Source: Roseobacter sp. MH60115 (lineage in GTDB: Bacteria; Pseudomonadota; Alphaproteobacteria; Rhodobacterales; Rhodobacteraceae). Taken from it: a stretch of 64,000 nucleotides of DNA. The translations under genes and the position numbers were made by a program. Below the pieces are notes generated by a model. The model was given only the letters and a program-made list of their open reading frames with translations. It was not told the DNA's origin and made no database searches. This document shows positions 45,961 through 54,421 of the stretch, piece by piece. Location of the stretch: the NCBI RefSeq assembly GCF_015644665.1, contig NZ_JADOBQ010000001.1:62001-126000 (forward strand). The letters run 5' to 3'. Positions within the stretch are counted from its first letter, which is position 1. Each line of letters opens with the position of its first letter.

Positions 45961-47001
45961 ATGTCACGCGCAGAGATGACAGACGACGGGGTCGCCAAGT
46001 TCGACGATCCGCACCGCGGCCTTATCGGGACACTGCAACACTGGCTGCACATCAATCCGGCTCTGGTGCCGCTGATCGTTCTGGTGGCGTCGGTTGTCGT
46101 CTTCGGTCTGCTTTTGGGATCTAAATTCTTCTCGCCCTTTGCCCTGACGCTGATTTTACAGCAGGTGCAGATTGTCGGCATCGTCGCCGCAGCGCAGTCG
46201 CTGGTCATCCTGACGGCGGGTATTGATCTGAGTGTCGGTGCGATTGCCGTCATCTCATCCGTCATCATGGGGCAGTTCACTTTTCGCTATGGGCTGCCGG
46301 TCGAAGTGGCCGTCGCCTGTGGCCTGATTGCCGGGACTGCCATTGGGTATCTCAATGGCTGGCTGGTGGCGGTGATGAAACTCCCGCCCTTCATCGTGAC
46401 CTTGGGGATGTGGCAAATCGTATTGGCGGCAAACTTCCTTTACTCCGCGAATGAAACAATCCGCAGTCAGGAAATTGCGGCCAACGCCGCCTTGCTGCAG
46501 CTGCTGGGCGCCAAGTTCAAAGTGGGGGGCGCGGTTTTCACAGTCGGCGTGCTCTTCATGGTCGTGCTGGTGATCCTGCTGGCCTATGTGCTGCGGCATA
46601 CGGCCTGGGGGCGCCATGTCTACGCCGTTGGGGATGATCCGGAAGCGGCAGAGCTTTCCGGTGTGAACGTCAAAGGCACTCTTATCTCCGTCTACGCCGT
46701 GGCCGGGCTGATCTGCGGTTTTGCCGGCTGGGCCCTGATCGGGCGGATCGGGTCGGTGTCGCCCACCTCCGGGCAATTGCTGAACATCGAAAGCATCACG
46801 GCGGTTGTGATCGGAGGGATTTCGCTCTTCGGGGGGCGTGGCTCGATTCTGGGCACCTTCTTCGGCGCATTGATCGTGGGAGTCTTTACCCTTGGCTTGC
46901 GCCTGATGGGGGCGGACGCACAATGGACCTATCTTTTGATCGGCGTGCTCATCATCGCGGCGGTTGCCGTGGACCAGTGGATCAGAAAGGTGGCCGCGTA
47001 A
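45961..47001 (+). CDS. frcC: Sugar ABC transporter permease (FrcC-like)
   Basis: A 346-residue inner-membrane permease of the RbsC/FrcC family with about ten hydrophobic segments. ILTAGIDLSVGAIAVISSVIMG is the hallmark early block, and VIGGISLFGGRGSILGTFFGALI lies near the end. The start at 45961 (MSRAEMTDDG) follows a GGGAGAGGGAAGAA stretch; an earlier in-frame codon would lie inside the terminator hairpin. The stop TAA overlaps the ATG of the ATPase gene by one base. Confidence 0.86.
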   Translation: MSRAEMTDDGVAKFDDPHRGLIGTLQHWLHINPALVPLIVLVASVVVFGLLLGSKFFSPFALTLILQQVQIVGIVAAAQSLVILTAGIDLSVGAIAVISSVIMGQFTFRYGLPVEVAVACGLIAGTAIGYLNGWLVAVMKLPPFIVTLGMWQIVLAANFLYSANETIRSQEIAANAALLQLLGAKFKVGGAVFTVGVLFMVVLVILLAYVLRHTAWGRHVYAVGDDPEAAELSGVNVKGTLISVYAVAGLICGFAGWALIGRIGSVSPTSGQLLNIESITAVVIGGISLFGGRGSILGTFFGALIVGVFTLGLRLMGADAQWTYLLIGVLIIAAVAVDQWIRKVAA

Positions 47002-47777
47002 TGGAACCCATTCTCAAAGGACGTGGTCTGGTAAAGCGTTACGGTAAGGTGACGGCACTGGACCACTGCGATTTCGACCTGATGCCCGGTGAAATTCTGG
47101 CTGTAATCGGCGACAACGGTGCGGGGAAGTCATCCCTGATCAAGGCGGTATCGGGGGCAGTTGTCCCGGATGAAGGGCAGGTCTTTCTGGAGGGGCAGGA
47201 AATCAGTTTCCGGTCTCCCATCCAGGCGCGGGAAGCGGGGATCGAGACGGTCTACCAGACGCTCGCGATGTCGCCCGCGCTCTCTATTGCGGACAACATG
47301 TTCATGGGCCGCGAGATCCGTCGCCCGGGCATCATGGGCAATTGGTTCCGCAAGCTGGACCGCCCCAAGATGGAACGCCTGGCGCGGGAAAAGCTCACTG
47401 AACTGGGGCTCATGACCATTCAAAACATCAACCAGGCGGTCGAAACCCTGTCCGGTGGGCAACGTCAGGGGGTGGCGGTGGCACGCGCAGCGGCTTTCGG
47501 GTCCAAGGTGATCATTCTCGATGAGCCTACGGCGGCGCTTGGCGTCAAGGAATCCCGTAAGGTTCTGGAACTCATTCAGGACGTGAAGTCCCGCGGCATT
47601 CCAATCATCCTGATCAGCCACAACATGCCGCATGTCTTCGAAGTCGCTGATCGAATTCACGTGCACCGTTTGGGAAAGCGGCTCTGCGTGATCAACCCCA
47701 AGGACTATACGATGTCCGACGCCGTCGCCTTCATGACCGGCGCAAAAGACGCACCTGTGGAGGCTGTCAACGCCTAG
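47001..47777 (+). CDS. frcA: Sugar ABC transporter ATPase (FrcA-like, single domain)
   Basis: A 258-residue ATP-binding subunit with Walker A GDNGAGKSSL, signature LSGGQRQG, Walker B VIILDEPTAALG and H-loop LISHN. Unlike RbsA or XylG it has one ATPase domain instead of two, matching FrcA. The start at 47001 overlaps the permease stop. The N-terminal MEPILKGRGLVKRYG is as expected for the family. It completes the importer; no sugar kinase gene is adjacent. Confidence 0.87.
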   Translation: MEPILKGRGLVKRYGKVTALDHCDFDLMPGEILAVIGDNGAGKSSLIKAVSGAVVPDEGQVFLEGQEISFRSPIQAREAGIETVYQTLAMSPALSIADNMFMGREIRRPGIMGNWFRKLDRPKMERLAREKLTELGLMTIQNINQAVETLSGGQRQGVAVARAAAFGSKVIILDEPTAALGVKESRKVLELIQDVKSRGIPIILISHNMPHVFEVADRIHVHRLGKRLCVINPKDYTMSDAVAFMTGAKDAPVEAVNA

Positions 47778-47897
47778 GGATATACTGTGACGGCGGAATG
47801 AGCGCTTGGTTCGGCGCTGTCGTCTTCCACCTGCCGACTCATGGCGTCTGGCGCGGCAGAGCACAACTATGGGCGTGAAAGCACCCGACGGATCAGG

Positions 47898-48296
47898 CTA
47901 CTTCGCGGCAGTGACTTCGATTTCGACCAGCAGGTCGGGCGCAGCCAGAGCCGCGACAACCAAGGTGGTCACAGCCGGGGCCGTGCCTTGGTTCCAACGC
48001 GCCTGACGCACCTCCGAAAGACTTGCCAGATGATCGGGATCGGTCACGAAATAGGTGACTCGCAGAATATCCGCGGTTGTCATCTCCGCATCCGCCAACA
48101 GTGCCTCGACGTTGTCGATGGCCTGATTGCACTGTTCCTTGAAACTTGCGTGGGTCGTGCCGTCTGGTGCGACACCGATTTGCCCGGAGAGGAAGACAAA
48201 TCTGCTGGGGCTAGCGATCTGCGTGCCGTGCACATAGATACCCTGATATCGCTCCGGGACGGCGCGGAGGGTGTTGGGCGAGAGCCGTTTCAGCAT
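47898..48296 (-). CDS. RidA-family protein (enamine/imine deaminase-like)
   Basis: A 132-residue YjgF/YER057c/UK114 protein. The block FVFLSGQIGVAPDGT and the VTYFVTD segment are typical, but the C-terminal strand is EIEVTAAK and the arginine found in active RidA (the R of the AxxR motif) is replaced in ADILRVTYFVTD/WNQGTAPAVTTLV, so deaminase activity is not assured. The start at 48296 is preceded by TTGGAG. It converges on the FrcA gene and is probably monocistronic. Confidence 0.85.
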   Translation of the reverse strand: MLKRLSPNTLRAVPERYQGIYVHGTQIASPSRFVFLSGQIGVAPDGTTHASFKEQCNQAIDNVEALLADAEMTTADILRVTYFVTDPDHLASLSEVRQARWNQGTAPAVTTLVVAALAAPDLLVEIEVTAAK

Positions 48297-48691
48297 CGGG
48301 AACTCCAATCTTCGGAAAGTGCATGCGTTTTCATCGCCATCCTGCCGATGATACGAAGGATGGACCAATCAGAAGAACCATCCCGGTATTGGCTGTGTTT
48401 ATGTCGCGCGGACACAATCGGGTCAGAACCCCAGAAGACATGTGCGCTCTGACCCCAGAGACAGGCTGCAACAAGGCCTGCTTGTGTCACGCAGTGGTTT
48501 TTCACGGGTGCCCTGACCCGCAGGCGATACATATCTGTCCAGAGAGAGAATTGTCGGTTTGCAGTTGCGTATCAACAGCGACAAACTGCGACTGCTTTCC
48601 GTTAAGCGTCGACTGCCGTGTTACCACTCAGATCAAAGGAACCTCGACCATCACCAGCCGTGTAGAAATCCGATCTGCTGCAGAGGTCCAG
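48297..48691. other. Gap between RidA and GNAT genes
   Basis: 395 bases with no confident gene. The GNAT reading frame stays open through it, but the encoded peptide is Cys-rich and unlike any domain until about codon 12 before the chosen GNAT start. It must hold the leftward RidA promoter and the rightward GNAT promoter. Small hairpins occur, none with a T-run. Confidence 0.45.
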
Positions 48692-49483
48692 ATGGACGCC
48701 CTGCGTGTTGCGATGAACCAGTCCTTTTCGGACTACGCTTTGCCGATCAACCTGACAGCCGAGGCCTTTGACGTAATGATGCGGCAAAGGGGGCTGGATC
48801 GCACAGCCTCTAGGGTCGCAATCATCGACGGTGAAATGGCCGCGATCTGGCTTGTGTCCGTCCGGGGCGCGGCGGCCTATCTGATTTCCAGCGGGACACG
48901 TCCGGCATATCGGCGGCGTGGGCTGTCGCGTGCGCTGGCGTTGGACTGCCTCGCCGCGCTCAAAAGCAGCGGAGCAACCAGTTTCCAGACAGAGGTTCTG
49001 ATCGACAACACGCAAGCCCATAATCTCTATCTCTCGCTTGGGGTGACCACTGCGCGTGTTCTCGACTGCTACTCACTTTCTGTCCCGAAGAGTGCCGTAC
49101 GACGGTATGAGGTTTCAGAGGTTTCCTGGCCGTCGGTGGCGCAGACCGCACCGTCCCTGCAGGATTTTCCGCCCTCCTGGCAGAACGATTCCGCTTCCTT
49201 GAACGCGATTGCCGATGACGTGCAGTGCCACGCTGTTTTCGACGATGCAGGGATGGCAGGATACGCGGCGGTCATCCCAATCACCGGGACACTGGCGCAG
49301 ATTGCCGTGAGACAAGACAGACGACGGATGGGGATCGCGGGCGCGCTGCTGAGCAGCTATCAGGATTTGCAGAGCCTGCGCGTGATCAACGCCGACAACG
49401 CGTCGGGCACCTTCCGCGCCTTTATGACATCCTTCGGAGCGGAACCGACACTTGGACAATACGAATTGAAGATGTCCCTGTAA
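48692..49483 (+). CDS. GNAT-family N-acetyltransferase
   Basis: A 263-residue acetyltransferase. The acetyl-CoA motif is visible in YLISSGTRPAYRRRGLSRALALDCL (R-R-R-G-L-S) and a second, weaker GNAT half is at QIAVRQDRRRMGIAGALLSSY, so the protein has two tandem GNAT domains. The ATG at 48692 follows GAGG, but family alignment suggests the first strand (RVEIRSAAEVQ) lies just upstream in the same frame with no ATG, GTG or TTG; a non-standard start or a 5' mutation is possible. The substrate is unknown. Confidence 0.72.
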   Translation: MDALRVAMNQSFSDYALPINLTAEAFDVMMRQRGLDRTASRVAIIDGEMAAIWLVSVRGAAAYLISSGTRPAYRRRGLSRALALDCLAALKSSGATSFQTEVLIDNTQAHNLYLSLGVTTARVLDCYSLSVPKSAVRRYEVSEVSWPSVAQTAPSLQDFPPSWQNDSASLNAIADDVQCHAVFDDAGMAGYAAVIPITGTLAQIAVRQDRRRMGIAGALLSSYQDLQSLRVINADNASGTFRAFMTSFGAEPTLGQYELKMSL

Positions 49484-49567
49484 GGATCTTGCAGAAGCTA
49501 TGGTGGACGCCACGCGCGCCACCCCCGCGGATGATCTCACAAAATGCAGTCTTTGGCCGCAGTCAGG

Positions 49568-50446
49568 TCACTTTTGCCGATGCGCAGCAGAAGACTGGGG
49601 CGGTCCTGAAACGTCCGATGCATCGAACCGCGCAAGCCGCTCCTTCATCCTTTCCGCCCGTAGCGGCGGCAGGGTTGGTGCGGCGCGGGCCATTTCTTCT
49701 GCCCGCTCGGGTGCGGTTTTCACAAGATTTGCGATGGCGGCCGCCTCGGGCAGGTTTTTCCAGTATTTCTTGGGCATCTCGGAACACATCGCCGACACCT
49801 TCAGGCGGGCGGGGTTAAAGATGTTCTCAAAATAGGCGATCCAAAGGTCTTCGTGCGCATCCTCAGGTAAATCCGGGCGCGGTTGGCCCGCTGAAAAAGA
49901 CACCACCCCATCAACGCATATGGCGGTTTTGTCGGGCGTTATAATCCGCCAGTCCATGTCTCCAAAGCGTCTCGCGAAAAACGATGCTGTTGGCTCGACC
50001 GTGTGATGCGTGGGCTCAAACCACGCGGCGAAAGAGCGGCGTGGCGCCTCCCGGTCGCCGATCTCTCGAAAGCGGACGAAGGCCTTCATCTTGTGCTGAC
50101 ATCGGTGCACGTTCTTTTCCATCCGCCGCAAGCGCGCGAGATGCGGGTCACCGTGATCGCCGATCAAATGTGGCGCATCCCGCAGCCGCCACAGAAAACC
50201 GTAAAGGCAAGCGAAACGGTCGCGATCCCGATGCCAGACAACGCTGTTGGCCATCGCGACAAAGCGGCGGGACACCTTGATGTCGCCCGTGGGGGGAGGC
50301 GCCTGCGTGCGCGCAAAAAGCTCTGGCGCGGCGCCAGGTTCTTGCCAGCATATCTCATGAGGAGGGATCTGCGCCGCGAGAAAGCCCCGCGCTGCCGTGC
50401 GCCACGCAGTGGCGGCTCCGATTTTGGGGATCACGACGTGATACAT
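49568..50446 (-). CDS. DUF4130 (TIGR03915-type) DNA metabolism protein without UdgX domain
   Basis: A 292-residue protein of the DUF4130 family, known as a probable DNA-repair partner of a radical-SAM protein. MYHVVIPKIGAATAWRTAARGFLAA and FVRFREIGDREAPRRSFAAWFEPTHH are typical. In many proteobacteria this domain is fused to a C-terminal UdgX uracil-DNA glycosylase; here the protein ends at the Arg/Glu-rich linker (ERMKERLARFD) where the glycosylase would start, and the convergent GNAT gene leaves no room for one. Its ATG overlaps the radical-SAM stop by one base, so the two are co-translated. It is likely SOS-controlled with its partner. Confidence 0.82.
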   Translation of the reverse strand: MYHVVIPKIGAATAWRTAARGFLAAQIPPHEICWQEPGAAPELFARTQAPPPTGDIKVSRRFVAMANSVVWHRDRDRFACLYGFLWRLRDAPHLIGDHGDPHLARLRRMEKNVHRCQHKMKAFVRFREIGDREAPRRSFAAWFEPTHHTVEPTASFFARRFGDMDWRIITPDKTAICVDGVVSFSAGQPRPDLPEDAHEDLWIAYFENIFNPARLKVSAMCSEMPKKYWKNLPEAAAIANLVKTAPERAEEMARAAPTLPPLRAERMKERLARFDASDVSGPPQSSAAHRQK

Positions 50447-51681
50447 CAAAAGAGGGTCAACTGTTCGGGCGGCGGCGCAAATCGCGCACGCAAGCAGGCG
50501 CTGTCGGTCAGGCTGCCCGGACTCCACCCGCCCGCGACGATAAAGGGCCGGGCCTTTTTCATCGCGCCACCAATCCGCAGAAGATGGTCATAGCGCAGGT
50601 AACAATGCCGTCGGGTGCTCACGATCCGCTTGACGGTCTTCACGCCAAAACCGGGCACCCGCAGCAACAACTCTTTCGGCGCCGTGTTCACGTCCACCGG
50701 AAACAATGCGCGATGCTCCAGCGCCCAGGCGAGTTTCGGATCGACCGCCAGGTCGAGATTGCCGTCCCGCGTGGTCGAGGTGATTTCATCCAGTTCGAAC
50801 CCGTAAAAGCGCAGCAGCCAATCCGCCTGATACAGCCGGTGCTCTCTCTGCAGCGGCGGGCTGATCAGGGGCAGTTTGGCAGAGCTGTCCGGGATCGGCG
50901 AAAACGCCGAGTAATACACGCGTTTGAGCTTGTAGTCGCCATAGAGCCGGGTGGAGCGGCCCAGGATCGTTTTGTCCGTCGCGCCATCCGCACCAATGAT
51001 CATCTGCGTCGACTGACCGGCGGGCGCAAACCGCGGTGGACGGCGACCGCGGTGTGACCTGTCTTGTGCCGCGTCCTTGCGGTGTCTAACATCGGCCATC
51101 GCGCCCCGGATCTGCTCGGGGCTTTTTTCCGGCGCGTAGGCCTCGACCGCGGCATCCGTGGGCAGTTCGACGTTGATCGACAGCCGGTCCGCCAGCAGCC
51201 CCGCCTGGGCAATCAGTTCGGGCGCCGCGTCCGGAATGGTCTTCAGGTGAATGTATCCCCTGAAGGATTCCTCCTTGCGCAGCCTGCGTGCGATCCGCAC
51301 CATATCTGCCATCGTTGCGTCCGGCGAGCGGATGATCCCCGAGGAGAGGAACAGCCCTTCGATGTAGTTGCGCCGATAGAAGTTGATCGTCAGGTCCACC
51401 ACCTCGTCAACGGTAAAGCGCGCGCGCGGCACGTTCGACGACACCCTGTTCACGCAATAGCTGCAATCGTAGATGCAGAAATTGGTCATCAGTATCTTGA
51501 GCAGGCTGATGCACCGCCCGTCCGGCGCATAGGCGTGACAGATGCCGCTGCCTTCGTTCGAGCCGAGCCCCTTGCCATCCCGCGAGTCGCGCTTGTTGGA
51601 ACCTGACGAGGCGCATGAGGCATCGTATTTGGCGGCATCGCTTAAGATTTCGAGCTTTCTTTTGACGGTCATACGGGTCAT
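50446..51681 (-). CDS. Putative DNA modification/repair radical SAM protein (TIGR03916-type)
   Basis: A 411-residue radical-SAM enzyme. The cluster motif C-x3-C-x2-C is in NFCIYDCSYC, with the EGLFLSSGI and STQMIIGADGATD barrel strands following. The C-terminal part has a helix-hairpin-helix (RVPGFGVKTVKRIVSTRR) that should bind DNA. This family always travels with DUF4130 proteins and is thought to act in DNA repair; the reaction is unknown. A GTTC-N7-GTTC LexA box lies three bases before the ATG, so transcription should be SOS-induced. Start MTRMTVKRKLEIL; a second ATG four codons on is possible. Confidence 0.87.
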   Translation of the reverse strand: MTRMTVKRKLEILSDAAKYDASCASSGSNKRDSRDGKGLGSNEGSGICHAYAPDGRCISLLKILMTNFCIYDCSYCVNRVSSNVPRARFTVDEVVDLTINFYRRNYIEGLFLSSGIIRSPDATMADMVRIARRLRKEESFRGYIHLKTIPDAAPELIAQAGLLADRLSINVELPTDAAVEAYAPEKSPEQIRGAMADVRHRKDAAQDRSHRGRRPPRFAPAGQSTQMIIGADGATDKTILGRSTRLYGDYKLKRVYYSAFSPIPDSSAKLPLISPPLQREHRLYQADWLLRFYGFELDEITSTTRDGNLDLAVDPKLAWALEHRALFPVDVNTAPKELLLRVPGFGVKTVKRIVSTRRHCYLRYDHLLRIGGAMKKARPFIVAGGWSPGSLTDSACLRARFAPPPEQLTLF

Positions 51682-51683
51682 AT

Positions 51684-51698
51684 GTTCACTTTATGTTC
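51684..51698. promoter_or_regulatory. LexA (SOS) box, GTTC-N7-GTTC
   Basis: GTTC-ACTTTAT-GTTC matches the alphaproteobacterial LexA consensus exactly. It lies immediately upstream of the radical-SAM start at 51681, where LexA would block transcription of the DNA-repair pair. Confidence 0.82.
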
Positions 51699-51872
51699 TA
51701 CATACGACAGGCGCAATACAGAAAGGTGCGGGGACGTCGCGCTGACAATTTTCATCCTGCACGCAAGGATATCGGCGGCGGGGGCTTTCCATCCCGGCCC
51801 ACTTCAGCGCAATCTTTGAACCAGCGTATTCAGTAGAACGGCCGAAGGTCGGCAAGTATCCGGGACACCTTT

Positions 51873-53264
51873 ATGATTTGCTTGAATCTGACGACCCTGC
51901 GCCAGGGTTTCCTCGGCTTGATCGTGATCAGTTTGCTGACCACTTCCGTCGCTGCACAGGACGCGAGCCAGGACGCCGACATCTCCGTGCCGGAGCAGAC
52001 CGTCGCACTCGAACCCACGGCCAGCGATGTGACAATTGCCGAGCGTGTCGAAAGCATTTTCGAGGCGACGGGCTGGTTCATCAATCCGGTGGTGCGCGTT
52101 CAGGAGGGGGTCGCATTCCTTGACGGGACTGTGGCACTGGCCGACCACCGCAAATGGGCGCGGGATCTGGCGGCAAAGACCGATGGGGTCGTCGCCGTCG
52201 TCAACCGGCTGGAGGTGGAGCAAAAGGTCTCCTGGAGCCTTAATCCGGCGCGGCGGGAATTGCGCAACTTCATGCAGCAGACAATTGTCGCGATGCCGCT
52301 CGTGCTGCTGTCGCTGTTCATTCTACCGCTGTCGTGGATGCTGGCCCGGCTGGTGTCGCGCATTGCCAGATGGATGATGGGCAGCCGAATCCAGTCGCCG
52401 TTTCTGAAAGACATCATTGCGCGCACCATATCCTTCCCGGTGTTCCTGCTGGGACTTTATCTGGTGCTGCAGATGGCCGGACTGACCCAGCTGGCTCTGT
52501 CGGTCATGGGGGGCGCCGGTGTTCTGGGCATCGTGATCGGTTTCGCCTTTCGGGATATCGCGGAGAATTTCCTCGCCAGCCTGCTGCTCAGCATCCGGCA
52601 GCCTTTTAGGCGCGGTGACTGGATCCGCGTCGACGGTCAGGAGGGGCTGGTGCAGAGCATGAACACCCGCAGCACGGTCCTCATCTCCGGCGAAGGCAAT
52701 CACATCCAGATTCCCAACTCGGCCGTGTTCAAGAACACCATCGAGAACTTCTCCGCTGCGGCGAAACGGCGTGACACCTTTGATGTGGGCATCGGCTATG
52801 ACGCCTCTGTCGTTCAGGTGCAGCAGATCATCACCGATTTGCTGAATGAAAACAATATGATTTACGATGATCCGCACCCGATGGTGCTGGTGGACTCGCT
52901 GGGGGCCTCGACCGTCAACGTCAAGGTCTATTACTGGTATGATTTTTCCAAGCTCTCGCCTCTGAAACTCAAGTCAGCCCTGTTGCGGCAGGCCAAGAAG
53001 GCACTGACCGAAGGCGGTGTTTCCATGCCGGATGAAGCCCGTGAGGTTATCTTCCCGCAGGGCATACCGATCAAGAAAGCGTCTGACGGCGAGGACGCTG
53101 CGGGTGCGACGCCTATTCAGACAGAGGCCCCCGCGCAGCTGCCTCATGAACCCGCTCACTCCAGCCTCGATGCCGACCTGGCAAATGAGGCGGAGGATTT
53201 GCAGCAACAGGCGACCACACGTGTCGAGGAGGGAGAAGAAGACCTGCTGTCGCGTGGGGAATAG
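51873..53264 (+). CDS. MscS-family mechanosensitive channel with N-terminal BON-like domain
   Basis: 463 residues. A signal-like N-terminus (LGLIVISLLTTSVAAQ) precedes a periplasmic BON-type domain (VRVQEGVAFLDGTVALADHRKWARDLAAKTDGVVAVVNRL). Membrane helices follow near residues 130-150 and 175-235; the pore helix is the Gly/Ala-rich SVMGGAGVLGIVIGFAFRDIAENF. The cytoplasmic MscS beta domain holds PFRRGDWIRVDGQEGLV and IPNSAVFKNTIENFS. It ends in an acidic tail of about 70 residues. It should open on membrane tension during hypo-osmotic shock. Confidence 0.92.
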   Translation: MICLNLTTLRQGFLGLIVISLLTTSVAAQDASQDADISVPEQTVALEPTASDVTIAERVESIFEATGWFINPVVRVQEGVAFLDGTVALADHRKWARDLAAKTDGVVAVVNRLEVEQKVSWSLNPARRELRNFMQQTIVAMPLVLLSLFILPLSWMLARLVSRIARWMMGSRIQSPFLKDIIARTISFPVFLLGLYLVLQMAGLTQLALSVMGGAGVLGIVIGFAFRDIAENFLASLLLSIRQPFRRGDWIRVDGQEGLVQSMNTRSTVLISGEGNHIQIPNSAVFKNTIENFSAAAKRRDTFDVGIGYDASVVQVQQIITDLLNENNMIYDDPHPMVLVDSLGASTVNVKVYYWYDFSKLSPLKLKSALLRQAKKALTEGGVSMPDEAREVIFPQGIPIKKASDGEDAAGATPIQTEAPAQLPHEPAHSSLDADLANEAEDLQQQATTRVEEGEEDLLSRGE

Positions 53265-53277
53265 TCCAAGGCGGCGT

Positions 53278-54240
53278 CTACTTGGACATCCAGTCCGCGA
53301 TCAGCCGGTGTTGCACATTGGCCTGCGCGGCCACCCGGTAAAAGCCGATGAGCTCGCGCAGCGGCGACGAAATCCGCTCAAACCCGGAGATGAAGGCAAC
53401 GATCACACCCAGCTGAACCTCGCCCTGCATGGCGAGATATCCGCCGAACAGCAGGACGGTCAACGGACCCATCGCGTTCAACAGATTGAGCGCTGATTTC
53501 ATGGCGAATTTCAGGATGAAAAAGCGCATACGGTTCTTGTAGATATCGGTCAGAAGGCTTTTGCACTGGTCCCGCGTTTCGACGCTGTGGTCCGAAATCT
53601 CGTCGCCAAGGTCGCGCAATAGGCCGACACGCTCTTCGATCAGTCGATTGAGGCGCCGCTGTAAAAGCGGGGTCAGCACCACCTGCGGCACCAGAAACCC
53701 CAGGGCGAAGATGGCAATTTGGGGTTCCACGACAAACATGTAAACCGCTACACCCAACAGCATCGCCCCGTTTGCGCAGGCCCCGGACAGCGCCTCGCCC
53801 ACGAAGCCGCCGAGTTTTTCCACCTCCGACCCCACAATCGACACGGCGCGCCCGTTGCCGTCCGCCGCGTCGCCGTTGCGCTCCTCGTGAAGGGTCAGGA
53901 GATGGCGGCGCGTGTAGAGGCTGGCGCTTTCCGTGATCCAGGACTGATAAATCCAAAGCGCGAATTTGACCGCCTGATGCAGAAGGATAAGCACCACGTA
54001 GGCGGTGCCAAACTGCACCAGCATGGAGACGTCCCGGCTTTCCACCACTTCGTTCACGATGCGGCGCTGCAGTTCCAGGGGGGCAAGGTTCAGGACGGCG
54101 ACACAGACCGCCAGCAGGCAAACAGCAACTTGATGCCCTTCGCTCATGCGCCACACGTACCCCAGCAAGGAGGACGCGGGGCTGTCATCTCCGGTTTGAC
54201 GCACCCTGCGCGGCGTAGCTGTTCGTCGCAATACTCTCAC
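53278..54240 (-). CDS. ABC exporter membrane domain without ATPase
   Basis: 320 residues (GTG start; ATG alternatives lie inside the first helix region). The sequence matches the six-helix membrane domain of type I exporters, for example VLNLAPLELQRRIVNEVVE and VAVYMFVVEPQIAIFALGFLVPQVVLTPLLQRRL, and stops at HRLIADWMSK exactly where the ATPase domain should begin. No Walker motif follows and no lone ATPase gene is adjacent. It may be a domain-split exporter, a regulator-like membrane protein, or a degraded gene. The reading frame is intact throughout. It is convergent with the MscS gene. Confidence 0.75.
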   Translation of the reverse strand: MRVLRRTATPRRVRQTGDDSPASSLLGYVWRMSEGHQVAVCLLAVCVAVLNLAPLELQRRIVNEVVESRDVSMLVQFGTAYVVLILLHQAVKFALWIYQSWITESASLYTRRHLLTLHEERNGDAADGNGRAVSIVGSEVEKLGGFVGEALSGACANGAMLLGVAVYMFVVEPQIAIFALGFLVPQVVLTPLLQRRLNRLIEERVGLLRDLGDEISDHSVETRDQCKSLLTDIYKNRMRFFILKFAMKSALNLLNAMGPLTVLLFGGYLAMQGEVQLGVIVAFISGFERISSPLRELIGFYRVAAQANVQHRLIADWMSK

Positions 54241-54421
54241 ATATCTGCGCTACCACAGCAGGACAGCGGTCTCAATGCGTGTCATTGCGCGCGGATCGGT
54301 CGCCGAGCCTCGCACTCCCGAAGCACCGCCCTGTTGCAATGTCGCCTCGGGAGCGCTGCCACGTCTTGCGGGCCGCCGGAGTATTCTCTAGGCTTCCCGG
54401 ATCAGGGGAAATGGATAGAAT
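54241..54421. promoter_or_regulatory. Divergent gap between ABC membrane-domain and CheB-like genes
   Basis: 181 bases. GGGGAAATGGATAGAAT lies before the CheB-like ATG. Nothing else certain is seen. Confidence 0.35.

Noticed and set aside
44864-47777. Ribose or inositol importer (Rbs/IatA type) for the FrcBCA-like genes
   Set aside because: The ATPase has one domain instead of the two of RbsA or IatA, and the local regulator is ROK; FrcBCA fits better.
48323-48691. Long N-terminal extension of the GNAT protein
   Set aside because: The peptide is Cys-rich and unlike any domain; only the last dozen residues before the ATG look like GNAT.
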